Assembly: GCA_964016985.1 (NCBI GenBank)
Contig: OZ024828.1
Location: 1,483,330-1,547,329, forward strand
DNA: 64,000 nt
DNA from: Anodontia alba
Taxonomy: Eukaryota > Mollusca > Bivalvia > Lucinida > Lucinidae
Direction: 5' to 3'
This document shows positions 1 to 10,917 of the stretch, in pieces. The position numbers and the translations under genes are program-made. Numbering within the stretch: the stretch's first letter is position 1; every line of letters begins with the position of its first letter. The notes under the pieces were generated by a model. The model saw nothing but the letters and a program-made list of their open reading frames with translations. It was not told the origin of the DNA and made no database searches.

Positions 1-519
1 TTGGTCTCAAGATATTGAAACGAAATGTGATGTCAGCTAAGAGACAAATGTCTTGAGATTTAACGAAATTTCCCCATCTACAACCAACACCACTCCTCCC
101 AAATATCAATGTCAACCGAAAAATTTCAAGAAAATGTATAAAAAGTACTCTTTTGAGAACGGAAACGAAGCTTTGACAGAGGGATGGACGGACAGACACT
201 CGCACCGTATAACATGTTTGCTACCGATGTTATGATTTTATACCCTTATACTTTCGTGTAGAGTGTATCCAAATCATACCATCGGTGTCAAGCATTGACG
301 GTTACAGAAAACGGCAAGGATTAATTATAATAGTGTGTGAAAAATGGTCACTATGTTGGATGCACAACCTTATTCTTAAATGTCAAATTTGAAAAACTTA
401 CATATATGTTGTGTTACTACTGCGCAAGTCTGTAGGTATAGTGTCAAATCATATCATGATATCACATGCTTTCCGAAACAATTTATTGGTCAAACGTTAG
501 TATAAATATAAGTGAAGAT
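1..519. other. Unassigned sequence
   Basis: I see no gene, tRNA or clear repeat boundary here. A run near 180-200 with GATGGACGGACAGAC resembles degenerate tandem sequence seen elsewhere in bivalve repeats. Confidence 0.4.
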
Positions 520-710
520 ATTGTTCGTCTGTCATTACTGACAATGACCAATCCTAATCAACTGTGTGATGTGTTATTATTTGTGTGTTCTAAGATGGCT
601 GATGAGACCAATCTTAGCTCTAAACTGCCTGTTGCAGATAAAACAAGAGAGGTCTGAGGAAGAAAGCTCTGTTGATGATGCCTTAGCGCTGGCTTTCCGC
701 TGTGCACGTT
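520..710 (+). repeat. Interspersed repeat, also present inverted at 49.8 kb
   Basis: About 190 bases, from ATTACTGACAATGACCAATC to the CGCTGTGCACG region, recur with few differences in opposite orientation at 49795-49990. The copy has short open frames, but they are broken differently in the two copies. The family is not identified. Confidence 0.75.
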
Positions 711-749
711 TCTGCTCGGCTTCACTGATTCATTTTGCAGTGATGATAT

Positions 750-905
750 AAAATGCCGCAATCACATAGCACAGCCCTCCCGAGGCAACAAAGGAAGGAG
801 AGATGAGAAACAAAACAGGACACCACAAACGCCAGAAGAACTGCAACAGAGGAACCGCCTTGGCACGGTCAGTAGGAAAACTACTAAGGGGAAGGGGAGG
901 CGGGG
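750..905 (-). repeat. Relic of retroelement 3' tail (inverted)
   Basis: Read on the minus strand this matches the tail sequence also seen at 1886-1997, with the signature GGCTGTGC followed by GTGATTG and GGC. It is interrupted on its left by the hairpin element at 913-1083. Confidence 0.5.
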
Positions 906-912
906 GGGGAGG

Positions 913-1083
913 GCTGCTTAAACTAGTTTTACTCGCGCAAAACCTTGTGTGAAAATATGGGTTTGATTGTGAAGTTTCACAGATGAGGTAGAGGTCCTCT
1001 TGGCTGACCAAATATATATTTGTAATTGGGAACTGCATCAGAATTAGGGCGAGGTTTCGTGCGAGCAAAACTAGTTTAAGCCT
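913..1083. repeat. Terminal-inverted-repeat element, about 170 bases
   Basis: The ends are inverted copies: GCTTAAACTAGTTTTACTCG at the left and, on the other strand at the right, the same motif with GCTCGCACGAAACC. The inside has no coding potential. It lies within retroelement-tail relics, so it probably inserted there. Part of its sequence (GAACTGCATCAGAATTA) recurs at 5374-5391. Confidence 0.55.
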
Positions 1084-1137
1084 CCAGTAGTGTTACTACT
1101 GTCTGTTCCAAGGCAGTTCCTCTTTGTGCGTATTTGT

Positions 1138-1885
1138 CAACCCAAGCATTGTTCATGGCTATGCTTCACTCTTTAACTGCACGACGGAGGTTCGGGCCTC
1201 AGACTCAATGACGGCCTCTTCGTAAAATTTTAACCTGTGGGTTGCGGCCTGACGATATGGTTTTGGCTTGGCCCTCCGTGATTCAACTATTGGTTTTCAT
1301 TTACTCTGGCATACAGTAGAATTAGCCATGAGTACTCGTCTTTGTTTATCATTGATTAATTTGATTTTTATGTTTTCGCCTTGATGCATTGACTGAGTTG
1401 GGAGCCTTTATGCGAACTAAATTTTTATGTACTTCTGTATTAAGAGAAGCATCGGGACCCAGGGTGAAGTTGGCTAGCTGTAAAAGTGCTTTGAACACTC
1501 CCCCGCTTCCCGCCCTCCGCCTCCCCCCGGTGGTTTATTCTACTGACCGTTCTAAGGCGGTGGTCCCGGTGTTATTCTTACTCTTTGTTGCTTTGTGGTT
1601 TATTCTACGAGGCGATTTGTTTTATGTCTTACCTTGTGTTATTTTGTTCTTGTGTGTTTTCAGTCATTTTTAGCATTGCGATTAGCTCGCTTGGGGAAGA
1701 GAGAGCTAATCTTAGTGTTTTTCGTACGTTTGTTTGATTTGCGCGTGTTTGGTTATGTCTGTTTCCTCTTCCTCTTGGTGTATGGGAAGGGCTGCAGTTT
1801 GTGATTGTGGCACTCCCTGGACTTTTCTCTTACCTCTTTTTGTGATTGTGGCACTCTCTGGACTTTTCTCTTACCTTTTTTTTCA
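1138..1885 (+). mobile_element. Retroelement C-terminal/3' tail copy 1 (degenerate)
   Basis: This stretch aligns by eye with 62960-63640 and 61785-62369: GGCTATGCTTCACTCTTTA, then GGTTTTCATTTACTCTGGCA, then GCATCGGGACCCAGGGTG, and finally GTGATTGTGGCACTC. The coding part is broken. The final tail segment of about 41 bases is duplicated in tandem at about 1801-1880. Confidence 0.75.
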
Positions 1886-1997
1886 TATGTGGCGTTTGTG
1901 GTGTCCTTATTTGTTCCTAATCTCTCCATCCTTTGGTGTCTCGGTTAGGCTGTGCTTCGTGATAGTAGGATTTCCTGCGCATCTTTACATAATATAA
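1886..1997 (+). repeat. Second retroelement-tail segment
   Basis: TGGCGTTTGTGGTGTCCTTA and the following bases match the inverted relic at 750-905 rather than the copy just upstream, so it is an adjoining but separate tail fragment. Confidence 0.45.
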
Positions 1998-2160
1998 GAA
2001 CCGAAACATTTCCGAACAGTCGCTTAATAATGTATACCCTAAATCTATTATTTTCATTTATAGTTTGGGGGCACATAATGAAATACTGAAAGAACAATCA
2101 AAAGGTAACCACAATAGAAACATCGCCCTAAAATGTCAACAATAACACTGTTGGAGGAAG

Positions 2161-2442
2161 TCATCACCAAAACATACCTATATAATTCTGACCCCCTTAA
2201 ACACCACCTTTATATAGTAAAACAGGGGTTTACGGGGGTATACATTATTTTCTTGTTTCTGCTCAAAAAACATAGATTAATAGTACTCGTTAGAACCGCC
2301 TCGGCGAGGCGGTTCTAACGAGTGCCTACAATCTATGTTTTGAGCAAATATATGGAAAAAAAATCAGAATTTTTTATCTGAAAACTTTCAGTTTTTGGTG
2401 GTGAAATTTTCAATATATTTGAATAGGCGTGGTTTCGTAATA
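2161..2442 (-). mobile_element. Palindromic miniature element, copy 1
   Basis: Member of the local high-copy family. Its general structure is a terminal repeat of form CATYACGAAAACAYGCCTAT, a GGGGTTTAAGGGGGTC-type arm on one side, an AAAATTTTCAG-type arm on the other, and a long central palindrome with one unpaired base. Strand '+' in these entries means the AAATTTTCAG arm is on the left. Here the left terminal repeat carries ACCAAAAC and the central base is G. No coding capacity. Confidence 0.85.
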
Positions 2443-4039
2443 TGTTGTATACTTTAATATATTTGTTATAGGTACTCAACTCTCGACCTCAATTCAGATA
2501 CAGTTCCACCCAATGCGATTACTTGCACTCCGTAGAGGTTCCCTAAAGCATCTTAGTACTAGCAAAATATAAATAATTGCAAAAATGCCGATTGATTATT
2601 TTGGCGGTAAGCAATAAACAACTATTGCTACTAAATGTTTCCAGATTTGACACACCTTGTAACACAGTATTATACGAGGTCATATTGCAACGGTGCTGTT
2701 TACACCGATAGATCCGGTGGTTGATATTTGTGAAATTTGACATTTACAATTGCAAAATAACAATATAATACCGCGGTCTTTATCGAACTATTTAGCTTGT
2801 AAAGCGCTACAACTGCTTTTCAAACATCATTATAGTTTTGCTTTTATCCTGTAAGCGCGAAGGATGTTCGTTTCAATTGTCAAAAGAGCAAAGACTCTGA
2901 ACTGTTCTATTCTAGTGTAAATTTCACGCTGTTCATTTCATAGTAACTGTCAATTAGCAGAGCCCACTCTGAGCTATTGTGTTCCAATTCTTTTGTTAAT
3001 TCGTTGCCTCAGGACATTTTCTCCGTGCCTTGGCCGAACACCATCATCAACTTGGAACGCGGCTGCCGGAAAATGTAACTCTTGGAGAGGCTGATTAATG
3101 TTCAAGAGAAATGTACAAAAGCGCATGTGATTTTCGTGCTGTGTACCCTGGGGTTGAGTATTAGATTGCTCAAAAAGGTGTCAGATTGTAGCTTTACACG
3201 TAGCGGTAATTAGAATACAGCTTCTTCTTCACAATTGAACATCGCTACAAAATATTCAAGATGACCTTACCATGTCATTTAAGTATCATGCACAAAATGG
3301 TTTGGGTGTCAAAACTAACTCAATTATTGTACCTCAATCTATTTCTCACAGCTCAAAACATTTTGATGTGATGACATAATCTGATGTTGACACATTCGCA
3401 AATAAAAGACCACTATTAGCTATAGAATGAAACAATGTGGGCATATTTTGAGGCACCCGTATTTTGTGTACTTGAGACCGAAAGTGAGAAAATTTTACTT
3501 ATGACTTCTCCAGTATTTGAAATTTTCAGAAGTAGGGACTGCTCTAAAAGATTGCTAACAGAGCTAATTTTAGCATAATGTTACTTTCTGTTGTCTGATA
3601 ATACTATTTCCAAATGAAATTAAGCTGCACTAATTTGCTATAAAATGCGTCTGAGGACTGTGAAATATTATAGGAGAAATTATTATCTAAGTACGTATTT
3701 TTTCTAACCAGGCTACGTTGCAAAGTTAGGTCAAGGGAGGTAAAAATGTTATCAATTAAATAGTGATTATATCTAATTACCTTTGAATTATTTTGGTAAT
3801 TTTGTATGTTTGTGTATTTTTACATTTCATAATGAGTGCGCAAATTATTCAGAACCTAAGTGACAGCATAAATTAGTTCATGAAACTTAGAGTATCAGAA
3901 CACTTATTCTAATTAATTTTACGAAAAAAAAAATAAAAATAAAAACACCAGGCTGGGAAAATAAGTTTGAAACAAAAGTATAGATCCTGTGATTTTCGTT
4001 ATACCAAAATTAGCTTCGTTAGTAACCTTTAAAGACATA
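2443..4039. other. Unassigned AT-rich sequence
   Basis: No gene, RNA or repeat boundary that I can support. Stop codons are dense in all frames. Confidence 0.5.
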
Positions 4040-4318
4040 CATTACGAAAACATACCTATTCAAATATACTGTAAATTTTACCACCAAAAAAATGAAAATT
4101 TTCAGATAAAATGTTCTGATATTTTTCATATTTCTGCTCAAAACATAGATTGTGGGTACTCGTTAGAACCGCCTCGCCGAGGCGGTTCTAACGAGTACCC
4201 ACAATCTATGTTTTTAGCAGAAATACCAAAAATAATGTACACCCCTGCAAACCCCAGTTTTACTTTATAAAAGTGGGGTTTAAGGGGGTCAAAATTATAT
4301 AGGCATGTTTTCGTGATG
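4040..4318 (+). mobile_element. Palindromic miniature element, copy 2
   Basis: A complete copy with CATTACGAAAACATACC at the left and TTTTCGTGATG at the right. The central palindrome is essentially perfect with C at the unpaired centre. Confidence 0.9.
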
Positions 4319-4437
4319 ATTAAAATGAGACTAAAAGTGGTACCACTTTCTAAGATTTTATTACCCTACCTAAGCGCTATGCCAGAGACATAAAATGCCT
4401 GCCATAAAGAAGTGATCATGCGATCCCAAGTCGGTGA

Positions 4438-4454
4438 GGGGGGGGGGGGGGGGT
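4438..4454. repeat. Poly-G run
   Basis: About 16 consecutive G interrupt ordinary AT-rich sequence just upstream of a palindromic element. Confidence 0.9.
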
Positions 4455-4538
4455 GGTAAAGAGGCCTTCCGATGATTATAAATATTTTAGAGGGAATATT
4501 ACCTATAGAACAGATAAATAAGCCAGTACTTAATTCCC

Positions 4539-4839
4539 CATCACGAAAACATGCCTATATAATTTTGACCCCCCCCCCCCTCAAACCCCACTTTTATGTA
4601 GTAAAACTGGGGTTTACAGGGTACACATTATTTTTCTTATGTCTGCTCAAAAACATAGATTGTTGGTACGCGTTAGAACCGCCTCGTCGAGGTCGAGGCG
4701 GTTCTAACGCGGGCCCACAATCTATGTATTGAACAGAAATATGAAAAATATGAGTTTTTTTTTGTTTATTTTTATCTGAAAATTTCAGTTTTTGGAGGTG
4801 AAATTTTCTATATATTTGAATAGGCGTGTTTTCGTAATG
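4539..4839 (-). mobile_element. Palindromic miniature element, copy 3
   Basis: A complete copy. The centre is expanded (TCGTCGAGGTCGAGG) by a small duplication. Both arms read ACGCGTT/AACGCG instead of the usual ACTCGTT/AACGAG, a matched change. Confidence 0.88.
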
Positions 4840-5090
4840 CCTTTCGGGCCTCTGCCAGCTTGTTGTTTATTGACAGTACATGTATATTAGGGTTTGTTGT
4901 GCCTACTCTTATCAATGATTAGACTAATGACCGAGACATGTTCTGTTTCTATGTCTTTAAAGCAAAGAATGTACTCTAAAAATAGATAATTCTTTTTCTT
5001 TTTAAGAGTAGCTCCCAATGAGGAGACTGATATATCTATGTCAGATTTATTTCATTTGAAGCTATATTCATTCCCTTTAGTATCTTTGTT

Positions 5091-5248
5091 TTGTTTTTGT
5101 TTTTTTTTTGTTTGTTTTTTTTGTGTGTGTTTTTTCTTGTTGTTTGTGTTTTTTTTTTGTTTTTTTTTTGTTTGTTTGTTTGTTTTTTTTGTTTGTTTTT
5201 TTGTTGTTGTTTTTTTTTTTTTTCTTTTTTTTTTGTTTTGTTTTTTGG
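5091..5248. repeat. T/G low-complexity tract
   Basis: About 155 bases are almost only T with scattered G, in TTTG and TTTTTTG runs, giving extreme strand asymmetry. The open frames across it are a composition effect. Confidence 0.9.
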
Positions 5249-5654
5249 TTATTTCCACACTATCTTGTGCATTCCTATATTATAACTTTGATTTTCGAGT
5301 GTGTTTGCTGTAAATATTTACTTATTAATTAAGATGGCCTGATCAAACACTTTGACTTCTTACGTATAATTCTGAACTGCATCAGAATTAAGAGTGATGT
5401 TGCACTGACTGAAAAAAAAACACAACATAAAAGCAGATGTCCAAGAATTGATAGATTATAAGTCAACAGTGACACCATAGGGGAGTATAAACAAACTGAA
5501 TAGGCACAGTAATAACAAAGGACCAGAAAATATAACCTACACAATAGCAAAGTACGGGGTGGAGGGGGGACATTTGAAAGCCGCTACAAGGCACTAACAC
5601 CCGCTGTAGTGGCCTTTTGGAGCAATGAACACACTCACAGTGCTGAAAACTATT

Positions 5655-5850
5655 TTAACCCTTTAGCCCTGCAGACCTATACGTATACCTTTACAAAATA
5701 GTGCAGATCCAGATGAGACGCCGTCTCATCTTGATCTGCACTGATTGCCAGTCTGTTATTGATTTTTGACTGAAGCCCCATTTAAAACATTGGATGTGAC
5801 CAAGTTTAAAGATGGAAAATGTCCATTTCGTAAACTCAGGGGTGAAAGGG
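5655..5850. mobile_element. Hairpin element with TTAACCCTTT/GTGAAAGGG ends, copy 1
   Basis: The ends TTAACCCTTTAGCCCTG and CAGGGGTGAAAGGG are inverted relative to each other. Inside is an imperfect hairpin GTGCAGATCCAGATGAGACG with its complement (5701-5752). The same layout, including GATTTTTGACTGAAGCCCC, occurs at 43065-43273. Confidence 0.7.
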
Positions 5851-5877
5851 CTACTACTAACTCAAAGCAGCAGTTCT

Positions 5878-6030
5878 GCTGATGGTGCCAATACGGTTCC
5901 TCTGTTACAATTCGTCTGTGTTCATCTGTCGATTATTGTAGATGTGCTGTTTTGTTTTATCATTGTCAGTTTCAGATCTCCTTTTGTTCGGAACCTTCGA
6001 AAGGTTGTGCTTCGTAATCGTGGCTTTTTT
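5878..6030 (+). repeat. Retroelement-tail relic
   Basis: CGGTTCCTCTGTTACAATTC onward resembles the minus-strand sequence at 750-905 and ends in GTGCTTCGTAATCGTGGC followed by poly-T, the same signature as other tail relics here. Confidence 0.45.
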
Positions 6031-6374
6031 TTCTAAGTAACTTAGCTACAGTGTAGGGCGATTTGTGATCATTGAGACAATTTTGGCATATTTCAAAATT
6101 CATATGATTGTCACTGACTGAGGCATACTTAGCCGAAACAAGAATATTGAGTTCCGGACCATGTTTTGTCGAATCTGTTCTAGGCCATGGGTAAATAAAA
6201 TCAATAAGGAAACACTGAACACATGAAAAAAAAAACAAAAAAAAAAAAAAACGAAATTTGTAAAGAGGTGTTCGGGGCATATTTTATAGATCAGGCAAGA
6301 TAGGGATAGCTGGATCAGACAATTGTCGTCTGCCAACAGAATGATTTGATATTATTGAATGCATTAATGAACAA

Positions 6375-6500
6375 CAAACGTCAAAACGATTGCCTTTGGA
6401 AACAAAGAACACACTACAGACTAGAAAATGGGAGTCTCGGTTTTATTGAGACTCTTCATAAGCAGTAATGAAGTTTGCAGCACTGCTTACGCCCTCTAGC
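6375..6500 (+). repeat. Three-copy local repeat, copy 1
   Basis: TTGCCTTTGGAAACAAAGAA through TCGGTTTTATTGAGACTCTT to the GCTTACG region recurs at 7240-7345 and 40022-40140. The family is not identified. Confidence 0.6.
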
Positions 6501-6904
6501 GTATACATGAGCAGAACTCCATTTTCAAATATACCACAATGGGCCCAATGATCCCAAAGGAAATAAAATATAATCTGCACTATGGTGATGTACGGGGAGA
6601 CGTTCTATCGCCGCCACACGGCACTAACACCAGCTGCAGTGTTGTAAAATAAATGATAAGCAATGATCTGATAAGACTTGGAAGATGCTCAGTTTGAGCT
6701 AGGCTTTCGCTATTGACATCTGCCTCGTAGACACGCATTTCCTAGGCACAACTTACAATACTTACATGATTTGGTCCGCGCCAAGCGATAAAATGTCTTC
6801 GAGCATGCGCACAGTGCGAATTCACATCATCCTGCGCATGCGCAATGTCTCATTTGGGGCTTCGCTCTCCATTGATACATTCAATAGTATTCAGTGATAC
6901 TGGC

Positions 6905-6971
6905 AGCGGACAGCAAAGGCCCTGATCAGACTGCACGGATGCGCAGGCTGATCTGGGCCTTCGCTGTCCGC
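6905..6971. repeat. GATCAG palindrome (GCGGACAGC type)
   Basis: GCGGACAGCAAAGGCCCTGA pairs with TCTGGGCCTTCGCTGTCCGC around a GATGCGCAG centre. Other members lie at 33206, 46034 and, decayed, 17604 and 53868. Confidence 0.8.
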
Positions 6972-7239
6972 ATATGCCCGAATACACGTTTTCGCATGGC
7001 GCGGTCCATTTTGTCCCCAGAATCCGACAAAACGATACATATAAATACAGTGAAACTTCCATGGGTGGTGACCGCTCAACAACAGCCACCTCCCTACAAC
7101 AACTGCTATGCTGATTTCCCAAAGTGATGTTTACTATATATTTATCCTCTTTATAACAGCCAACTACCAACAACAGCTAGTTTTGTGTCTTCCCAAGGGT
7201 GACTGTTGTAGAGGGGTTGCACTGTAAAAAAATATATAA

Positions 7240-7345
7240 AAAGGTTGCCTTTGGTTAGAAAGAACACACAAAGAACGAAAATATGGAGACTCGGTTTTAT
7301 TAAGACTCTTCATATTCAGCACTGTAGTTTGTGAGGCTGCATATA
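7240..7345 (+). repeat. Three-copy local repeat, copy 2
   Basis: Matches 6375-6500 and 40022-40140, including ACTCGGTTTTATTAAGACTC and TTCATATTCAGCACTGTAG. Confidence 0.6.
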
Positions 7346-7379
7346 GTCTAAACATTAAACAAAAACAAAACTCTAGCGT

Positions 7380-8690
7380 GATTTAATTTACGTTTTTGCA
7401 TAAATTCCTACTCTCCTAGCTGTTCCGAAGACATTGTCGAATCGGTCGGAAGCTGTTTTAAAACAGCGAAACTCCCATCTAAACAGTTGAGTGCGCGTGT
7501 TGTTTGAAATTCTCAGGACGGGGCCATAGTTTGATTACGTAGTGTTACTAGAACTAATCTTATCTTCCTATGGTATAAATTCTGTGTGTTAACTTTTGTT
7601 GACGTGAACGTCGTTCTAGTTTTTTTTTCTTTCTTTCTTTCTTTCTTTACGGCATGACGTCATTGTATACAAGGTACTTGATATGAAGATTTTATGATTA
7701 TGGGGGTTTTCGGTGAGAATTTTAATGTTATCGCACAAACTGTAAGAATAACGACCGCACGTTTGTTCCAGTAAGGGCCGCATGTTCAAACACCTTTTAC
7801 AGTATGCACGAAAGAAAATAATAAGTGTGATCCCTTAGAACGGGCCGTAGCTTGGTTACGTATAGTAACATGAAATAACATGGAATAAGCATTTTGACTA
7901 ACATTTTAATTACGTCAGTGCCATTCTACAATTCGAGGAAGAACATAATTTTTTACAACGCCTATATGCGTCTATTAATTAATTTATTATTATTATTTTT
8001 AATAGGAATCAACAAACAGCCATCAAACGTGTTTGTCTTGTTGTAGTAACATTTGCCAGGTCCCTCAAAAGACAAAATGTAACACCGAACGGCGGTCTTA
8101 TGTTAAAACATTTTCACTGGAACTCAACAACAGCTTAATGCTTGAAAAAAAAAAAAACATGTGTAGTCACTAAAGTAATGTATGCATTACTACGACGATA
8201 TTTCAAATTGTTTGGTTGGATAACAAGCCGTAGCTACAGCCTATGTACAGGTAAACTGTTCCTCTAAAATGCTATTGGACCTATTTGCTATTTTCATCGC
8301 ATCAATGAAAACCATTTTATCTAGCGTCATAGAAGTGCAGTAGAACTCTAATTCGCTGTTTAGTGGACATGTATTTCAGGTTCTCGTGCAAACAAGCAGT
8401 CCTAAAAAACAAGTTTTCAACTTATAAATATAAGAAACAAAATAATAATGTGTTTAATATATCTTTATTTCTTCAAACTTTCTAGCCATAGTTAGAAAAT
8501 CGCCGGACGAAGTTTTAAGTCGTATGTTTTACATTGTAGAACAGTTGGACCCCATTTTTGTCACTTTCGACTAACGTCACATAAATAATATAAATAAATT
8601 CAAATTTAAGAAAAGCCACACTCCCACAACACAGCTAAACGCTGTTGACGTCATAAGTGGAAAGTGAAGTTATTTAGTTGGTTGGAAGTA
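7380..8690. other. Unassigned sequence
   Basis: No gene. A (CTTT)n run lies at 7621-7650. A phrase of the form GGGCCRTAGYTTGRTTACGTA occurs near 7523 and 7844, hinting at two decayed copies of one repeat. Confidence 0.4.
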
Positions 8691-8695
8691 GAAGA

Positions 8696-8780
8696 CAGGA
8701 TACTGAAGCTTGGACGCTAGCGTACTCATTATATACAAAGTATATGATGAGTACGCTAGCGTCCAAGCTTCAGTATCCTG
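8696..8780. repeat. Perfect inverted repeat, 34-base arms, 17-base spacer
   Basis: The left arm starts CAGGATACTGAAGCTTGGAC and the right arm ends with its exact complement. The spacer TATATACAAAGTATATG is itself partly self-complementary. A further related piece, GTATATAATGAGTGCGCTAG, follows at 8800-8820. Confidence 0.92.
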
Positions 8781-8938
8781 TGGATTCAGGGAGTTCCGTG
8801 TATATAATGAGTGCGCTAGCGCACCAAAATATACCCTATCCGACGGGTCTCAAAGAAATCAAGCCTAATACTGTTCCATAAGACCTGTTTTTTAACAAGC
8901 GTACTGGTGCAGTGTTTATGTCTCCTGACTTTGAAGGG

Positions 8939-8991
8939 CTAGGCGCTGCCGTCGTAGCCGGCGTGGGTTCGAACCTCACTAAGCCCAGTGG

Positions 8992-8997
<6 letters not shown>
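8939..8997 (+). repeat. tRNA-like SINE head relic
   Basis: GTGGGTTCGAACCTCAC has the RNA polymerase III B-box pattern (GGTTCGANNC). The upstream GGCTAGGCGCTGCCGTCGTA matches a similar relic at 41495-41525. The A box is not clear. Confidence 0.45.

Positions 8998-9074
<77 letters not shown>
8998..9074. repeat. (TA)n microsatellite
   Basis: About 38 uninterrupted TA units. Confidence 0.98.
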
Positions 9075-9075
<1 letters not shown>

Positions 9076-9528
9076 CCTAATTTGTGTAAATTACGAGTAG
9101 ATGTGAATATTGCTTCACCCACGATTACATGGATATCCTGTAATATTTCCTCGGTCGCATAATCACATTTGCTCATCTTGATAACTGCCGGTAAATAAAC
9201 AGTATATCTTGGTTAATTGTATCACAATACATGTATGTACCCTAAGTATTGAGACAGATACGCACCAGCAAAGAATGTACACCCAGATACACGCTAAGTC
9301 AGGTCAGGGTCTACACGGTTTGGCTCTCATCCAGAACATTTTAAGACGCACCAAAAAAGAAGTATAATTAGCTTTGTATAAATTTTAGGGCAAGATAGTA
9401 AAGAGTAAGTGTATCCGAACTTTTAATGGTAAAACAGTTATGTAATATTCTTGTTTTTAATTGAGCATTTGAGAGTCTCACAGAAAATTAAATGCGACAC
9501 AGAATGAATTTTAGTAATAAATAATACG

Positions 9529-9530
<2 letters not shown>

Positions 9531-9619
<89 letters not shown>
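9531..9619. repeat. (TG)n AACC (AC)n inverted microsatellite
   Basis: About 27 TG units are followed by a four-base break and about 16 AC units, so the two runs are complementary and can pair as a long hairpin. Confidence 0.97.
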
Positions 9620-9621
<2 letters not shown>

Positions 9622-10249
9622 GACTTTTAACGATACAGACAAACATATAGTGTAGCTTATTAATAATTTGCACGTACATTTGCTAAATATTACTGCAAAA
9701 TATTTTTATTATTTTCTAGTTTGCAAAGTTGTATAGCACAAATCTGCTGCAACATCGGCTAATAAAAATCATGTGTTCTGTTTTAAACCTAAGCATATAC
9801 TCTGACGGTATCTTTAGTATTGGTGTTCATTTTCAATATTAAGTATATATATTCATAAAGTCTAAACATACTGTAGTCACACCTGTCGGTTTGTGAAAAG
9901 TAAAAGTGATAGTTAGATATTTCACAGACCGTCACAGTTTATTATAACTATAAAGAATTAACCCGCCTTATCCATTTACATTGAATACACACGATGACAG
10001 AAAATCGCGACACGAGAAAACCTGCTTTGTGACAAATGCGAACATCAGAGGCCCGGTCCAGACCGCGGGCTGATGCATTCTGACGTCTTCGAAGAACACA
10101 CACAGAACACCCAAACATTGCAGAAACTGTCAATCATGCTGTAAAGCCTGCTTAGCTGCTTCGACGCACAGAAAGTTTTGGAAAATAGATACATAAAAAG
10201 TTGTTTTATTTTGTGATGCTGCCCATGATATAGTCACCATCAACTCAAT
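9620..10249. other. Unassigned sequence upstream of Fezf
   Basis: No gene. Between about 10020 and 10100 a GC-richer patch (GAGGCCCGGTCCAGACCGC) is weakly palindromic and could be a decayed repeat or a regulatory stretch. Confidence 0.35.
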
Positions 10250-10917
10250 TATCGGATCTTTTTAAGAGCCGTTCACGCTTGCTTGTCATTGGAAAATGGG
10301 CGGGAGCTTGCCAGAAGCCTTCGTATGCGGAACATGGTATTGGTCGATTTTGTTTCTTTAAGCTTTTAAAGTAGTTTCTGGGCGTGGGTTTCTGCGTTTG
10401 GTGGTAATAGCACTTATTCTCTTTATAAGCGTGTCATTTAATTATTATAAAGTGACATTTTGTGTTTTCTTTTCACATATAAGTGTTGTTCTCTGGGATA
10501 AGCTAACATTCTGAAAACAGAAACGATAGCAAGTAAATATGTGAGAAGTTCAAACGCATGTGGAATCCATGATATTACTTAATATGGAAAGTGTCTAAGA
10601 CATTTACACTATTCAAAAAGAAAAAAAAAAAGAAAAAGAAAACAAAACAAAAGAAGCATTGTAGTCATATTTGGCAGTGTTTGCAAAAAGGCAATTTCGG
10701 TTAATTTGAAGACGTTAACACTAAACAAAATAGTTTCTTCTCTTCTGGATTAAAAGAAAAGAAACTGAGCGAACAAATTATACTACTTCGAAGAACTGTT
10801 CTATACAGTAAGTTGTTTTGTCTTGTGGTAAGTTGAACATAGAGACAATGCAGTTCATGCAATAAAACGACCACGTTATCAGATTGTAGATCGACAAAAA
10901 AATCTATTTTTTCGGAG
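10250..10917 (+). promoter_or_regulatory. Probable Fezf promoter and 5' UTR
   Basis: The stretch upstream of the Fezf start has fewer recognisable repeats than its surroundings. It holds two ATTGG boxes (reverse CCAAT) at 10288 and 10339, a GC box GGGCGGG at 10298-10304 and a TATAAG at 10424-10429. The spacing is plausible for a promoter near 10290-10430, but no transcription start can be fixed from sequence. An A-rich run at 10617-10650 lies in the presumed leader. Confidence 0.35.

Noticed and set aside
5038..5332. Phe/Cys-rich open frames and a Lys-rich reverse frame
   Set aside because: Produced by the T/G low-complexity tract.
8912..9176. Open frames with Tyr-Ile repeats
   Set aside because: Translation of the (TA)n microsatellite.
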